From NCBI GenBank assembly GCA_021234155.1, contig JAJEKV010000075.1, positions 744,001 to 808,000 on the forward strand: 64,000 bases of DNA, written 5' to 3'. The position numbers and the translations under genes were made by a program. The notes under the pieces are model-generated. The model made no database searches, had not been told where the DNA came from, and saw only the letters and a list, made by a program, of their open reading frames with translations. The stretch is from Isoetes taiwanensis (taxonomy: Eukaryota; Streptophyta; Lycopodiopsida; Isoetales; Isoetaceae). Shown in pieces: positions 33,492-44,019 of the stretch; positions within the stretch are counted from its first letter, which is position 1; every line of letters starts with the position of its first letter.

Positions 33492-35001
33492 TGTGACGTT
33501 CCAGCACAGTATATGGTCCAAGGACGTATACTGTACTGCATCGTCACGCATGCATGCCATCCCGATTGACGTGTACGCCGACGTGTAGCTAAGCAAGTAG
33601 CACCCTAGGGGGCAACTTGCAAGTGTGTGCACATTTATTCATGTGTACACTTTAGCCCACTTAATTAATATAGGCAAGTGGGCCACACCCATTTATCCCA
33701 CATGCTCAAGGGTTAATAGAAACCCTAGTCCTAACTTAGTCTATATAAGGCATCTGAAACTCTAACTTTCCATTTTTGTCCACAGCCTTCTAGAACTCCG
33801 TTTTGCTTGCTCCAAGAGCCAATATCGACTCCCGAAGTCTGTCTGAGCAGCCTAGCTCATCAGCTTCCCTTTCTAGCTTCATCTTCAAACAGTTCTGCAG
33901 CATGGACGCATTCAGAGCAGGAGGAGCAAGCCAGGGATCAGGTATTTTGTCAATTCAATAGTCTAATCCACCTCCCAGGAATAGAGTAAGTAGGTTTAGC
34001 CTATTGAATTGCCCATAGCAGCCATCTAGACCTCTAGATACCAAGCCATAACTAAAGAACCTAACTCTGTGATTTAGATTAAATCTTATTCTTTAGTTCT
34101 TCTATGGTATGTATGTGATGATGATCTCTGTGGAATCATTGTATTGGGAAGGGGGGTAGAGGCCTTAAAAGCCTAGTAGTTTGATGCTCCTAGCTAGCCC
34201 TCTTTAATGCACTATTAAATTCGGCCTGTGTACAAGAACCACACCTGGTTGTGGGTGGAGGGGCCAGACTGGCTTACAAGGAGGTTCATGTCCTGACTCA
34301 TGCTCACGTCCCTCTGGTAGTAAAGCCTATCGGGGACTACAGTGCACTAGACCTAATGCTCTGCCACTGCGTGCGGGCTTTGCATGGGTTCGACACTCTT
34401 GGGGTGGTGTACACCTTCCATGGAGTTCAGTCGAGTACGGGAAGTGGCCCTCTAGTCACCTTGAGTCAGCATGCCAGCCTCTGGTGGGAGCAATCCCCAC
34501 CTGCCCCATCGGAACTGGGGAGATGCAACCCAGGAGCAACCCCTCTGGCTGCGCATCCGGCGGGCTACAGTCAGGTCCCAAGACCTTTCAACCTACTCTG
34601 CAAAGTGTGCGCAGGAGGGGCGGATGGAGTGGACTACCCTAAGCCATGTTCTTATGCCAGTCAAATCCATTTGCCATGAATTTTGTCTGCAATGATGTCT
34701 GGAGGCCCAAGCCGTCAGTCATCCCCCTTGAGTCTGAGCCTTGGGTAGGATCTCCATATGTGATGTACTGATCTATGTCTATGCAGATATGTGGTGAACC
34801 ATCCTTCGTGATGGTCATGTGACCATCAGCTAGGTAGGCCCTGAGGGAGACAAGGTAAAATGACCCCTTCATTCTTCCCACTGGAACTCGTCAAGGTTGC
34901 AGTGATACGTGGAGGGCCTTGTATCAGCATGGAGCTGGTATGGGGGATGAACTCCTGTTTGTATACGGTGAGTGCACCTTATATGAGTAGGGGACGTCAC
35001 A
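33492..35001 (+). repeat. RE-A 5' LTR, 1510 bp
   Basis: Starts TGTGACGTTCCAGC and ends GGGGACGTCACA, followed by G and the PBS. Its first 1331 bp match 62660-63990 at the same length. A TATA box lies at 33741-33750. It contains an open frame at 34251-34679, but this overlaps regulatory LTR sequence and is probably not a gene. Confidence 0.95.
33741..33750 (+). promoter_or_regulatory. LTR TATA box (CTATATAAGG)
   Basis: About 250 bp into the left LTR, conserved in the right LTR at 62909-62918. It marks the U3/R boundary, with transcription expected about 30 bp downstream. Confidence 0.7.
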
Positions 35002-35002
35002 G

Positions 35003-35014
35003 TGGTATCAGAGC
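35003..35014 (+). promoter_or_regulatory. Primer-binding site, initiator Met-tRNA type
   Basis: TGGTATCAGAGC, one base after the LTR end. It is the standard complement of the plant initiator Met-tRNA 3' end used to prime minus-strand DNA synthesis in many plant retrotransposons. Confidence 0.9.
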
Positions 35015-35208
35015 AATGTTCTTGGAGACCAAGAGCAAAGCACTGGCCATGCTCCCAATAGCACTAACTTAGTAGAATTCTCAAGCCTCGAAAAAGTGGG
35101 AAAAAAATTTCTCATTTTTTATAGTTTATGCTAAGCTAGTAACAGTTAGAAGAATTGAAAACCAAACTAAAAAGTTGAACTAAATTTTGACCCCAAGTGT
35201 GGAAATTG

Positions 35209-35271
35209 CTCATGGTATGTGCCAGAGCATCAACCTAAATTTTAGATTGAGCCCCAGGCGCACACCATGAG
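35209..35271 (+). repeat. 63-nt inverted-repeat element H1
   Basis: Outer arms CTCATGGT and ACCATGAG pair perfectly. An inner near-palindrome AACCTAAATTTTAGATT has one mismatch. First of four copies of identical length in RE-A. Confidence 0.85.
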
Positions 35272-35392
35272 TAACTGGCCATAATCACCTTGAAACTTAA
35301 AGAATTTTAACAAGATAATATGCTAGATTTCTATATCACACCCCTAGGAATATGTCTAGAAGTTATATGATTTAGTCTAAAATGCAAAAATG

Positions 35393-35455
35393 CTCACGGT
35401 ATGCGCCAGAGCCTTGATCTAAATATTAGATCAGTCCCCTAGCGCACACCATGAG
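35393..35455 (+). repeat. 63-nt inverted-repeat element H2
   Basis: Arms CTCACGGT and ACCATGAG (one A-C mismatch). Inner palindrome GATCTAAATATTAGATC, where both sides changed relative to GACCTAAATTTTAGGTC so that pairing is kept. Confidence 0.85.
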
Positions 35456-35558
35456 TAAAATTGCTTAGAAAACTCTAAAGAAAATACATGTTTTAAGTTA
35501 ATATGTGCCTTGACACATGAAAATGAGCAACTTAGAATTTGACCTAAAATTTGCCAAA

Positions 35559-35568
35559 CTATAAATAG
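35559..35568 (+). promoter_or_regulatory. Internal TATA box upstream of the H3-like ORF
   Basis: CTATAAATAG, 101 bp before the ATG at 35670. It is followed by a leader with AGCTCCCGCATTTCGAGGCG and then ATTTTTGG. The same box and a similar leader precede ORF2 (37527), which supports a real second promoter inside the element. Confidence 0.6.
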
Positions 35569-35669
35569 ACCCAAACCCCTCTCATTTGTAGACTTTCTGT
35601 CTAGAAGTTAGCTCCCGCATTTCGAGGCGATTTTTGGGTGCCAGAGCTCCGATTGACATGAAGTAAAGC

Positions 35670-36922
35670 ATGGCGCGCACCAAACAAACTGCTCGGAAGT
35701 ATCGACCCGACGAGCAGCCTAGCGCCCAAGATCAGATGCGGATACAGCAGCTACTTCGAGAGCAGCTTCTCGCTCGAGGAGACCAACCTTCATCAGCCAA
35801 GGAGAGCACTTCGGAAGAGCCACAGGAGGAGGAATCCACACAAGAATCACTAGAAGAGCTCGCTGACCACATCAACCAGGACTTGGACGAAGGTGCAGAG
35901 GTGGAATCCGAAGGCTCGACAGACGAGAAGACTCAAAGAGAGTTCGAGCAGATTGAGAAGGAGATACAAGAACAAGAGAGGGCAGAACAAGAGCAGGCTG
36001 CCAGGGCACCAGATGAGCAGAAGGAGCCAACTCCCGAGCCGACACTAGAAGAAGAACTCGAGGTCTGGATCCAAATGCAGAAGGCAAAGTTACAGCGCAA
36101 GAAAAGGAGAAGCCCGAGAAGAAAAGAAAGCGAGAAGAACAGGAGGCAGAGGAGAAGAAGAAACTCAAGGGCAAAGACAAGGAGGAGCCCAAGAGGAAGA
36201 TGAAGACAACACCAATGACCAAGATCGTCATCAGGGAACGGCAACCCGACGAGCCACCATCCTCTGATGACGAAGATGATGAAGATTACAACCCTAATCA
36301 AGAGGTAGGGAGCTCCTCCAGATCAGCAGACGAGGATCGGACAGACCAAGATCGGCAGATACAGACACCCCCACCTTATCCCACGTGGGAGAAGGAGAAG
36401 GATCCGAAGAAGCCGCCCCGACCTGCCCGGGAGTCTTATGTGGTAGACCATCGCAGGGTCTACCAGAAGAAATTAAAGGCCTACCAGGAATACATGAAGA
36501 AGTGGGAGGCCTACAACTCCTACTATCAGGCAAACAAGGTCACGTACATCGAGGGAGGACGGCCATCGAAGAAGAAGATGCTCAAACCACCTCCAGAGAA
36601 GCCGGTACCTCCCAAGAAGCCAATAGTCAGGAAGCCCGGATCAAAACTGTCACAAGCAGTTCGGGAAATCAGGCATTTTCAGAGAAGTTACGGCCTTCTC
36701 ATCCCGTGTGCACCATTCGCCAGGCTCGTCAAGGAAGTCGTGCAGGAATTCGACTCGAGCATGAGAGTCACAGGTGAAATGCTGTTAGCCTCGCAGGAGG
36801 CAGCAGAGCAGAAGCTGGTGCAACATTTTGAAGACTCAAGGGCGTGCACTGTACACGCCAAAAGAGTAACGTTGATGTTCAAGGATATGCACTTGGCAAG
36901 TTCCATTAAAGGAGAACGTTAA
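35670..36922 (+). pseudogene. Histone H3-like protein encoded by RE-A (one frameshift)
   Basis: ATG at 35670 is followed by ARTKQTARK, identical to residues 1-9 of histone H3, including K4 and K9; H3 S10 is replaced by Y. A linker of about 310 residues rich in E, K, R, Q and P follows. A 1-nt loss near 36095-36103 shifts the frame; the downstream frame keeps the same composition and continues to the stop at 36920. The last 97 codons (36629-36919) form an H3 histone fold: REIRHFQRSYGLLI (alpha-N), PFARLVKEVVQEF (alpha-1), SQEAAEQKLVQHFED and VHAKRVTLM (alpha-2), FKDMHLASSIKGER (alpha-3). By hand, 45 of 86 positions from REIR to GER match canonical H3 with no gap. Loop 1 has H3 length, without the insertion usual in centromeric H3. 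Unrepaired, the protein would end after about 177 residues and lack the fold. Whether other copies are intact is unknown. Confidence 0.9.
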
Positions 36923-37066
36923 TTTTGTAAATAACAAATTTTGTGAATAAAAAGTTTTGTAGAGTAAGTTATAAGTGCATAAATATTGTTAGTTAGGTTG
37001 AATTAGCAATAATTGCCTTTTGTTTTAGTTAAATTGGACATCATATGGCCAAAAAGTGAGAAGTTA

Positions 37067-37129
37067 CTCACGGTATGCGCCAGAGCATCGACCTAAATTT
37101 TAGGTCAGGCCCCAGGCGCACACCGTGAG
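37067..37129 (+). repeat. 63-nt inverted-repeat element H3
   Basis: The most symmetrical copy. Arms CTCACGGT and ACCGTGAG are perfect, GCGCC pairs with GGCGC, and the centre GACCTAAATTTTAGGTC is a palindrome. Confidence 0.9.
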
Positions 37130-37269
37130 TATTTCACACCAAAAGTAGTCCTAAACATCTCCAAACTGCTCAAGTAAGGGGTCAATCTTGCATATCCCGA
37201 TGAGACCATCATGTTTTGACCCTTAATTCATCCTACTTACATAAGTTTTGACCAAATAGGGCCAATTTG

Positions 37270-37332
37270 CTCATGGTATGCGCCAGGACCTCGACCTAAA
37301 TTTTAGGTCAGCCTTCTAGCGCACATCGTGAG
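37270..37332 (+). repeat. 63-nt inverted-repeat element H4
   Basis: Arms CTCATGGT and ATCGTGAG pair with G-T wobbles. The centre GACCTAAATTTTAGGTC is kept. Confidence 0.85.
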
Positions 37333-37526
37333 TACCTTCAACATTATCTCTTTTATGCCACCTCCAGTTGACCTCAAACTTGTTGTAATAGGTTCATTAG
37401 ATAGTCTTAATCATGCTCAAACTCTCAAATTAGCCTTCAAATCCTCATTTTGACCTCAAAATAGGTGAGATTTGCCAAACCCAGAAATTTTCTAAGTCTT
37501 CCAAAATTAGGGTTTTTCCCCTTTTC

Positions 37527-37536
37527 CTATAAATAG
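37527..37536 (+). promoter_or_regulatory. Internal TATA box upstream of ORF2
   Basis: CTATAAATAG, 112 bp before the ATG at 37649. It is followed by a leader with TTTGCTCCCAGCTTTTAGGC and then GATTTTCC, similar to the leader of the H3-like ORF. Confidence 0.6.
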
Positions 37537-37648
37537 AGCCCCCATATCTCACTTAGCATCTCACAGGTTTGCTCCCAGCTTTTAGGCGATTTTCCAACTC
37601 CCTTAGGCGCTTCAAGAGCTGTTTGTTAGTCCAATTCACTCAAAATCA

Positions 37649-38664
37649 ATGGCAACTGCAGATTTCAGGCGATGGTACAGCGCCAGTGCCCATGTAGCTG
37701 AGGCTGATGTCAATGCCATTTTCCAAGTTTTCCAGAAGGAGATAGATGTCCAAGCCACTTTGCAGGCAACCCCATCCTATATGGAAGTCATGACTGAATT
37801 CCAAGCTAGGGTAGGACCATCCTTAGTACAGCTTCCCCCCTGTACAGGATATTTTGTTCCCAAGCAGTCCCTCCAAGCAGCATTGAATGATGTCCCCAAC
37901 ATTGCCAAGTACCTGAACAACAAGGTTGCTAGATTGCCAGACTACATGGTCATGACAGTAAATAGGGCGAAGTATTTCTCCTATATCGCTGCCTTAGCCA
38001 TCTTTCTCTCTCACCATGCCCTAAACCCGATCGGGGAACCATTTCTATTCCAGCCTTGGATGTGAACCCCTTAGCCTCTTCAGCAGAAGGTCAGCTCCTA
38101 TTGCAGTATCAAGCGGAGCGAGAAGGAAAAGCCGAAGATGAAGAGCTCGACTCGGACGACTACGTCGAGTTCGACCCGGAACAGGAGCGGCGACAAGCAG
38201 AGCAGGAGATCCAGTCATTCGACCAGGACCTGCAGACCCACAGGATCGCAACCCCCACTCGGGCTAGGTATCACAAGCCTAGCTCCCATCATCATCAACG
38301 GCCAGGAGTATCTGCTCCTAAGTGACATCCAGAACCTCCCCGAATGCAGAGCCAGGGAGTACAGGCGCGACGAGTTGCTGCACCTCCTGCGACAACAACC
38401 AGATCTGGATGACTTCATTGATCGGGAGGCTTCCGACTTCTCAATCCACGTAAGAGAAGCCGACACCTACACCGGGGAGTCGACTTCAGATATTCAGGCT
38501 TATACCAGCATCCGGCAAATGATGACAGCTCGAGACCTACCTTCAGAAGAAGAATTCTACGCCATCCAAGAACGGATGGGGATTCGTGGCAAGACCACAA
38601 ATATTCTGATGCCAAGTTCTTCGACACCAGCTCCCACATGTGTCCAGAGGAGACGCGAGATCGA
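37649..38664 (+). pseudogene. RE-A ORF2, N-terminal part (unrecognised), cut by RE-B
   Basis: ATG at 37649. Frame 1 reads MATADFRRWYSASAHVAEAD to about 38040. After a shift it continues as LASSAEGQLLLQYQAEREGK and an acidic stretch (DEELDSDDYVEFDPEQERR). After a second shift near 38260 it reads ITSLAPIIINGQEYLLLSDI and SEEEFYAIQERMGIRGKTT to the insertion site. RE-B enters at codon ATC-GAc; the ORF resumes at 55527. The combined protein would be near 490 residues. It lacks capsid, protease or zinc-knuckle signatures. I do not recognise the family and give no function. Confidence 0.6.
38660..38664. repeat. RE-B target-site duplication, left (ATCGA)
   Basis: Matches 55522-55526. Five base pairs is the normal duplication size for gypsy integrases. 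Confidence 0.85.
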
Positions 38665-39252
38665 CGTTTGGGGTCTGGGTTCGGGAACTCCTGCAAGACA
38701 GCCCTGCTGTGAGAACCCGTGGATCAAACAGGAGAATCCGGTAACTGTGTCACGCGGGATTTGCAAAAGAAACAAGGAAAAGGAAGAAAGAGAGAACAAG
38801 CGAAAAACAATAAGAACACAATGATGAGAACAAAACTCTTTGATATCAATGATGATACATGAGCTCTCGCAATCGAGAGAGAACAGAAGTGAGATAAGAC
38901 CAAAAACTCATCTAGCCCGTGAAGGCTAGCTCTACTCATATATATAGTACAATGGCCTTGGCCCAATATAGACACTCTGTCAATTCTCGGTGCCGACTCC
39001 TGGAAGGAGGCCTGATTTGTAGGCCTGTTGGCGGTGCCTCTTGGAAAGCCTGAAATGACGCTGACGGTGACAGCGCGTCACTTGTCTGTGCGTTGCCTCT
39101 TCTTTGGCACGGGTGTGGCCTTCTGTGTGGTCTGCTGCTTGGTCTTCTGCGGGGCCTTTGACGACTGACCTGTGCCTGATTGTGGATCCTTGGCCTTGAC
39201 CTGGTCCGTCGTGTGCATGAATAGTTATGTACCAGGACGTACAGGACTAACA
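38665..39252 (-). repeat. RE-B 3' LTR
   Basis: 588 bp, ends ACTAACA at 39252. A polypurine tract complement (CTCTCCCCCACCAAACG) is next to it at 39253. It contains ACTCATATATATAGTACAAT (TATATATA core). Confidence 0.95.
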
Positions 39253-42200
39253 CTCTCCCCCACCAAACGACACTCAGGTTGAAGAAAAGGGGGAACTGTT
39301 TCTGATGGCGGGAACCCAGCTGTCGAAAATTCATTCTCGCGGGTATGAGGACGGGCGCCATTATGATAGGTCCCAATGAGATCTTGGCGTGCCTGGAGAG
39401 CTTCCGGAGTGTTGAGATCGATGGCAGGAAGAGCGTCAATGAGAAAACTAGAATGCACCATTTCTTCCAAGGCACGGTGTGCTTCAACAGGGACATACTG
39501 GCATTCCATGAGAAGGCAAGTCTGAAGACCGAAGACACTGACACTGGCATTCGAGTTGCAATAAAAGATAGGATGCTGCCGATTTAGAGAGCTTAACAGG
39601 AGACACTTTAAAGCAGCACAGAATCCTGCTTGTCGATGAACGGAGGGATCTGGTGAGGTGGCAGTATTCGCCAAAAAGGTATCAAGACCGTGGACAGCAT
39701 GAGTGGGCGTCTGCCAACCACGTTCATTGGGTACGTACATCCAATTTGATGTATGGTCTAAGGTGGCACCATTCTCCCAATTTGAGCGTCTGACAAAACG
39801 TGGGTCCCAGCGGAGATCCGTCGAGATCTGAGGAGGAGTCCACCCAGCGTGGCCTTCTAGGACCTTGGTCCAAAAGAGAAGACGCCAATCTGATGTCAGA
39901 AACCTGGGGCGTGCAGGTACACCTAATGAAGCATATGGAGAGTGAGCCATACCCGTGGGCGTGGGCTGCTGAGCCTACTTCCAGAATTCACGAACAAGGT
40001 CTTGATCAAGAGCACGGCACCACTGGTCCCAATCGGAAGCAGAGAGCTGAGTATAGACTGGAGGATTAACCCAACCCGTGGGTATGGTCTTGCTGTCCAG
40101 AAGAGCACTCAGGGAATTGTAGCCACCGAGGTGCTGCATATAAATTTGAGCAAAGGGGAGATCCTCAGGATGAGCTAAATTCTTCTTTACCTGTTCCAGT
40201 GTCTCAGCTTGCCATAGAGGTAAATGCTGAGCAAGCTCAGGCATGTACTCAGTACAGAGAGTGTTGGTCCGAGCAGGATCCTGTAAATATGGATTGGTTT
40301 CTAACAACAGCCAATAGGCATGATGGTTGCCTTGAAAAACTCGATGTGCCTCATCTCTGAATTTGTCTTGGGTATCAGCCAGGTAGAAATCATGAAAAAT
40401 GTAAACCATAGGCTGAACAACTCGGAAGATGACCAAATCAGTATCCTCACAGTTGATTTGATCAAATACTAAGAGAGCACAGAGTAAACCTTTGTCTTCG
40501 ACAGAAAGGTCCGGCCAGATCCTGAGGAAATCCGCGCTTCGTAGGGGCTGTGCATTAACCTGTCCGTCTGCCGTGTACCACTTGAGAAGAAAAAGGTGGC
40601 GTCGGGCAACCACATAATCCAGATAACTGGAAGGAGTGCAGAAATCCACAGGAATACGGACAGCAATATCAATATAGCCCTCTTGTTTATTTTGTGCGTC
40701 TTCGGCGGATTGAACAGCTTGCTGGAGTTGATTTTCCAGGTCGCGGATCTGATTATCCTTTTCGAGCAGGAGACGTGATTGATCACGGAACCGTCTGTGA
40801 GAGAGCGTGCCCTGTGAAGCGGTTTGCACCGGGGTGGAGCTTTGAAGCCGAAGAGTTGCAATTTCTGCGTCATCAATGATCTTCTGCTTCTGAGCTTCAG
40901 TAAGTTGATCCTGGAGAGGCGTGAGCTGACTGGTCAGCGTGGAAAGTTGATCTTCTAAAGAAGAGATGCGCACATTGCGCTCAGCAAATTCCTGGACCTG
41001 GTTGGTGTAATTCTGAGAGAGCTCCGTATACATGGTTTTAAGATCAGCAAGGGCTTTATCATTGTCGCCAAGGAGTTTATCCTTGTCTTTGATCTGCGCC
41101 AGCAATTCCTGAATGGTCGTCTGAAACTCAGCCTGTTGATCAGCAAGCAGGCTGGTCTGGTCTTGTGCAGTCTTGAGAGATTCACGGGCCTGTAAAAGAG
41201 CCTCGTGCTTGTGTTGAAGTTTTTCTTCCAGGGTTTGAACTTGGATGGTGGCAGCATGGAGATCCCTGTGAACTGCTTCCGTGGCCTCCATGTAGGCTTG
41301 AACGCCATTCATGAAGGTTTCTTGAGAGTCCTGAAGCTTAAGGACAACTGCTTGGACATCTTGCTGGTATTGATATAGGACCTGTCGAGAAGGTGGAAGT
41401 GCAGGGCCCTGTTGGTGATTTGTCTGTGACGTCCGAGAATTATGCTGAGAAGTGGTGGGTGTGGATTCCGTGGAGGAAGAAGAGACAGAAATAGGCTTGG
41501 CTTTTTGTTGATCATGACCAGGTGAAGGATGAGGGCGTGAAGTCTCAGCTTGATTTTTGTTTGGAAGGGAATGGAAGGATGTATGAGAGGAAGCACGAGA
41601 AGTGGAACCCAGGACAGGTGATAAGTATATAATGACGGATGATGGCCTGGAGGTGAGCACCCACAGCAGTGTCAAAGCCAGAAGAAGGTACTGCACGGAT
41701 GCGATCAATTTCATGGAGAAGTCTGAGGAACAAAGTTTGTGGCCAATCAATAGGATGAGTGGAATTGACGGCCATAATGACAATGTTATAAAACTGTTTA
41801 TTGATATGGGTATTCTTGATGGAATACCCATAGAATTTTCGCCACAGAAACTTTACAAAAGTATCGTGGGTCTTTGCAATGTTGGTGAGTCGATGGGTGT
41901 TGGCTTGATAAGGAGCTGCGCCATACTGAGAGACATCCTGGTCCTGTAAGGCAGCCCAAGATAAAGAAGGTCTGGTAAGAGGAATTTGGAATACCTGAGA
42001 AAGCAGAACCGGAGTAAGCAAAATGGTGGTCTGATCGACCGTGGTGGCGTATCCTTCCGGGCTGTTGATCATATGAGCGACAAACTGCTTTAGTTGCTCC
42101 GGATTTGGTGCAGGGAGGTCTTGTTTGGAGAATTCATAAAGCCCATGGCATTCCGCCACTGCACGACTTGGACCTGCTAGGGCATCTCGAAAGGTGGGTG

Positions 42201-42423
42201 TTGAGAAAGTCACTGACTCAAAAAGAGCCGGATCCCATGGAGCAGAAGCTTGAAGTTGAGGGAATTTGGGTGTAGCGCCATGGCGAAGAGCGGCTGAAAG
42301 TAACTGGAAGAGCAGATGTGAGAAGCCGGAGGGCGGAAAGCAGAAGACGAAAACGAAGAGAGACGAAAAGGTTTTAGGGCGCACAAGTTGTGTCGAAGGG
42401 GCGTCATGAGAATGAAACAGCAA
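39225..42423 (-). pseudogene. RE-B accessory ORF: long coiled-coil protein after integrase
   Basis: Minus strand, same sense as gag-pol. It starts at or after 42423. The N-terminal region has WAALQDQDVSQYGAAPYQAN and FVKFLWRKFYGYSIKNTHIN. A frameshift near 41630 leads into a coiled coil of roughly 250 residues (heptads around QVQTLEEKLQHKHEALLQAR and ERNVRISSLEDQLSTLTSQL), then a globular part with RSADFLRIWPDLSVEDKGLL and PMVYIFHDFYLADTQDKFRD. A TAG at 39975 is followed in the same frame by WDPRFVRRSN-type sequence shared with RE-C, so the true protein probably continues to 39225, across the polypurine tract into the LTR (about 1060 residues). No signal peptide or clear transmembrane segment, so it is not a typical envelope. 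The family is not recognised. Confidence 0.7.
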
Positions 42424-43486
42424 CTGTTGATGGTGCCAGGTGGCGATAGATGCGAAGAAAGCGATTGAGAGGCAAAAATTTGGCTAAGTCCCCAAGCAGT
42501 TAAGGGAGAAGCGATGAACGGTGGAGATGAGACGTGAAAGAACGATCGGATGTGACAGCTGGCGAAGGTACAAATATTAATATCCGACGGGCATGAAAGG
42601 AAGGAAGGTCATTTAATGCCGGCAACTCGAAGTTTGGATATCATAAAACGAAAATGTCAGAAGGTACCATGGCTAGATATGCGGCGGGAGAAAAGATTCC
42701 CAATTTAGAAATGGGCTTGCATTGCAACCACGTTAGCAATTTGGTGATTGGTCCAAAATGTCGGGTACCATGGCTAGATCTCCGCGGTTGGGCTATATAA
42801 GACGAAATGGGCTTGCATTGCAACCACGTTTGGTGATTGGTCGTGACACCATTAGCGGGCTATCATGGATGACGAATGCACTATGCCGATCATGGATGCA
42901 ATGAATGGATTAATGAATGGATTAAAATGAATGCGATGGACCTGTGGAAATGCCGCAACCGCAGCATCCGGATGGATGGGTGGTGCGCCATCTATGCCGA
43001 AAAAATTAATCCCTTTTATATTCAAAGCAAGACTAATCCCCATCAAGTGGTGGTTAGCATCTTTCTAAATTTTGCCACATCCGGACCAAAACTTTTATTT
43101 AAAAATAAAAAATCTTCTATCTTTTCTCTATTTTGACCTACTAATTCAAGACCTAAATATTAAATGACCATAACCCGGAGTAGGGGTTCGTTTAACTTAC
43201 ACTAAAATTTTGTAAATAGGGCTCGCCCATTTCAGCGCGGATGTATCGACGGAATATGGGCAATGCCCACATTTTGTATTTTTTAGCCCAAAAGATATAA
43301 TATAAATATGCCGCTTATGCACTATCTTCCGATCCTGACCAAGTCAAAAGTTTGTTGTTGATCCCGTCCGAACGAACGTTTGTATCTTCTCCCTCGTATG
43401 AAATTGTTTTATGTATATGGGCAATGCCCACATTTTGTATTTCTCGCCAAACCATTAACCGCTTTCCGAGTCAAATGGAGTGCCAT
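42424..43486. other. RE-B spacer between integrase and accessory ORF
   Basis: Non-coding. It contains a short tandem duplication (42663-42842), a TATATA sequence (42791-42800) and ATAATATAAATATGCC near 43297. Conserved blocks are shared with RE-C. A promoter or splice region for the accessory gene is plausible but not shown. Confidence 0.5.
42663..42842. repeat. Imperfect tandem duplication in the RE-B spacer
   Basis: GGTACCATGGCTAGAT occurs at 42663 and 42765. GAAATGGGCTTGCATTGCAA occurs at 42709 and 42804, each followed by CCACGTT and TTGGTGATTGGTC. Two units of about 100 bp. Confidence 0.8.
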
Positions 43487-44019
43487 CTAATTCGCCAGCT
43501 TTTTAGGCTTAAAACCATTAACGCTGGGTTGTACAACTTGAACGATTTGATAAGGACCAAGCCATCTGAACTTTAATTTCCCTGAGAAATTTTTGTAACG
43601 AGAATCATAAAGCAAAACCAAATCACCTTCTTGAAAAGTTTTGGCTCTCAGATGTTTGTCATGCAAAGATTTCCTCAATTGCTGACCATGAAGAACCCGA
43701 ATATAAGCATCTCGTCTAAGTTCATCCAACTGTTCCAGTTGGTAAACTCGTTCTTGAAGAGCTGCAGGTGGGTTAGGAGTGGTAGCAAGTTGGAAACGAA
43801 GTGTTGGAAGAACATATTCAAAGGGCATCAAGGCTTCTTGACCATAAACCAACTTAAAAGGAGTATGACCAGTAGCAATCTTGAAACAACAGTTGTAAGC
43901 CCAAAGAACAGTAGGTAACTTTTCTTGCCAATTCGTGCGAGAGGCATCACAGATTTTCTTCAGAATAGTGATGAGAGTCTTGTTGGTGCTTTCAGCCAAA
44001 CCATTCCCTTGAGGATAGG
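43487..44019 (-). pseudogene. RE-B integrase, C-terminal part
   Basis: Minus strand from the insertion boundary. YPQGNGLAESTNKTLITILK contains the third catalytic residue (Glu), followed by LWAYNCCFKIATGHTPFKLV and the C-terminal DNA-binding segment KTFQEGDLVLLYDSRYKNFS and KLKFRWLGPYQIVQV, ending at the stop 43487. No chromodomain follows. The first part of the protein is at 49564-50306, on the other side of the tandem insertion. Confidence 0.85.

Larger units (their letters stand above)
36923..37648 (+). other. Inter-ORF regulatory module of RE-A
   Basis: Non-coding stretch between the H3-like ORF and ORF2. It contains elements H3 and H4, a TATA box and a leader, in the same order as the region before the H3-like ORF (35015-35669). 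A 3' end for the first transcript is also expected here (AATAAAAAGTTTTG near 36945 is AU-rich), but no exact poly(A) signal can be assigned. Confidence 0.6.

Noticed and set aside
34251-34679. 142-residue ORF inside the RE-A LTR, repeated at 63539-63847
   Set aside because: Lies within both LTRs, downstream of the U3 TATA box; frame conservation follows from LTR homology. No domain, and several equally long overlapping frames.
36629-36919. Reading the H3-like fold as a centromeric H3 (CenH3)
   Set aside because: The loop between alpha-1 and alpha-2 has the same length as canonical H3, without the insertion usual in CenH3, and the first ten residues are canonical H3.
39225-42423. Envelope-like protein in RE-B (retrovirus-like gene after integrase)
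   Set aside because: No signal peptide, no C-terminal membrane anchor and no cleavage site. Dominated by a coiled coil, so it is described only as an accessory ORF.
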